From: Saprospiraceae bacterium
GTDB lineage: Bacteria; Bacteroidota; Bacteroidia; Chitinophagales; Saprospiraceae
Direction of reading: 5' to 3'
Assembly: GCA_029262975.1 (NCBI GenBank)
Contig: JAJCYJ010000088.1
Location: 1-6,814 of the forward strand
DNA: 6,814 bases
Under the pieces are notes generated by a model. It had not been told where the DNA came from, searched no databases, and saw only the letters and a list, made by a program, of their open reading frames with translations. A program made the translations under genes and the position numbers. Of the stretch, positions 6,805 through 6,814 are shown piece by piece. Each line of letters opens with the position of its first letter. Position 1 is the first letter of the stretch.

Positions 6805-6814
6805 ATGATTAACA
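6805..6814 (+). CDS. Possible start of the next gene in the ABC transporter operon (M-I-N, cut by window end)
   Basis: An ATG at 6805-6807 lies 17 bases after the transporter's TAA on the same strand and reads Met-Ile-Asn before the window ends. Close same-strand spacing is typical of an operon. No Shine-Dalgarno sequence precedes it. A competing ATG at 6780-6782, which overlaps the end of the transporter gene, would give only a 10-residue peptide (MDKIKFRNYD) that stops at 6810-6812. Too little sequence is visible to say more. Confidence 0.25.

Overview
The window looks like a chromosomal segment of a Bacteroidota bacterium. It is AT-rich. It carries a very large secreted protein that ends in a type IX secretion (T9SS) C-terminal sorting domain with the 'GQNYPNPF' signature, and starts lack a strong Shine-Dalgarno sequence, as is usual in that phylum. 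The exact lineage cannot be read from the sequence. T9SS tails of this sort also occur in Balneolota, Rhodothermota and Ignavibacteriota.

Layout. (1) Bases 1-93, minus strand: the first 31 codons of a gene that leaves the window on the left. (2) Bases 94-879: a long non-coding stretch holding several inverted repeats, two tandem copies of a ~130-base element with conserved hairpin potential, and a GC-rich CCTGCCTG/CAGGCAGG palindromic repeat next to the 3' end of the next gene. (3) Bases 880-4170, minus strand: a 1096-residue secreted beta-helix protein with a signal peptide, an unrecognised N-terminal domain, a right-handed beta-helix that includes a ~96-residue tandem repeat, and the sorting domain. 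(4) Bases 4171-5068: about 900 bases between divergent genes with no convincing intact gene. Several stop-free frames there could be decayed coding DNA. (5) Bases 5069-6787, plus strand: a 572-residue cyclic-peptide-export-type ABC transporter (SyrD/PvdE/YojI family), fused membrane and ATPase domains. (6) An ATG 17 bases after its stop may start the next gene of the same operon.

The two main genes are divergent and separated by ~900 bases, so they are probably regulated separately. The beta-helix protein is likely a cell-surface or secreted adhesin-like or glycan-interacting protein exported by Sec and then T9SS. The ABC transporter sits in the inner membrane. In characterised relatives this family exports non-ribosomal or ribosomal peptides, so the DNA right of the window is where a peptide biosynthesis locus might lie, but nothing in the window shows one.

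The least explained element is the pair of structured repeats at 453-714. Differences between the copies include one compensatory pair change and two wobble-compatible changes that preserve pairing only in plus-strand RNA.
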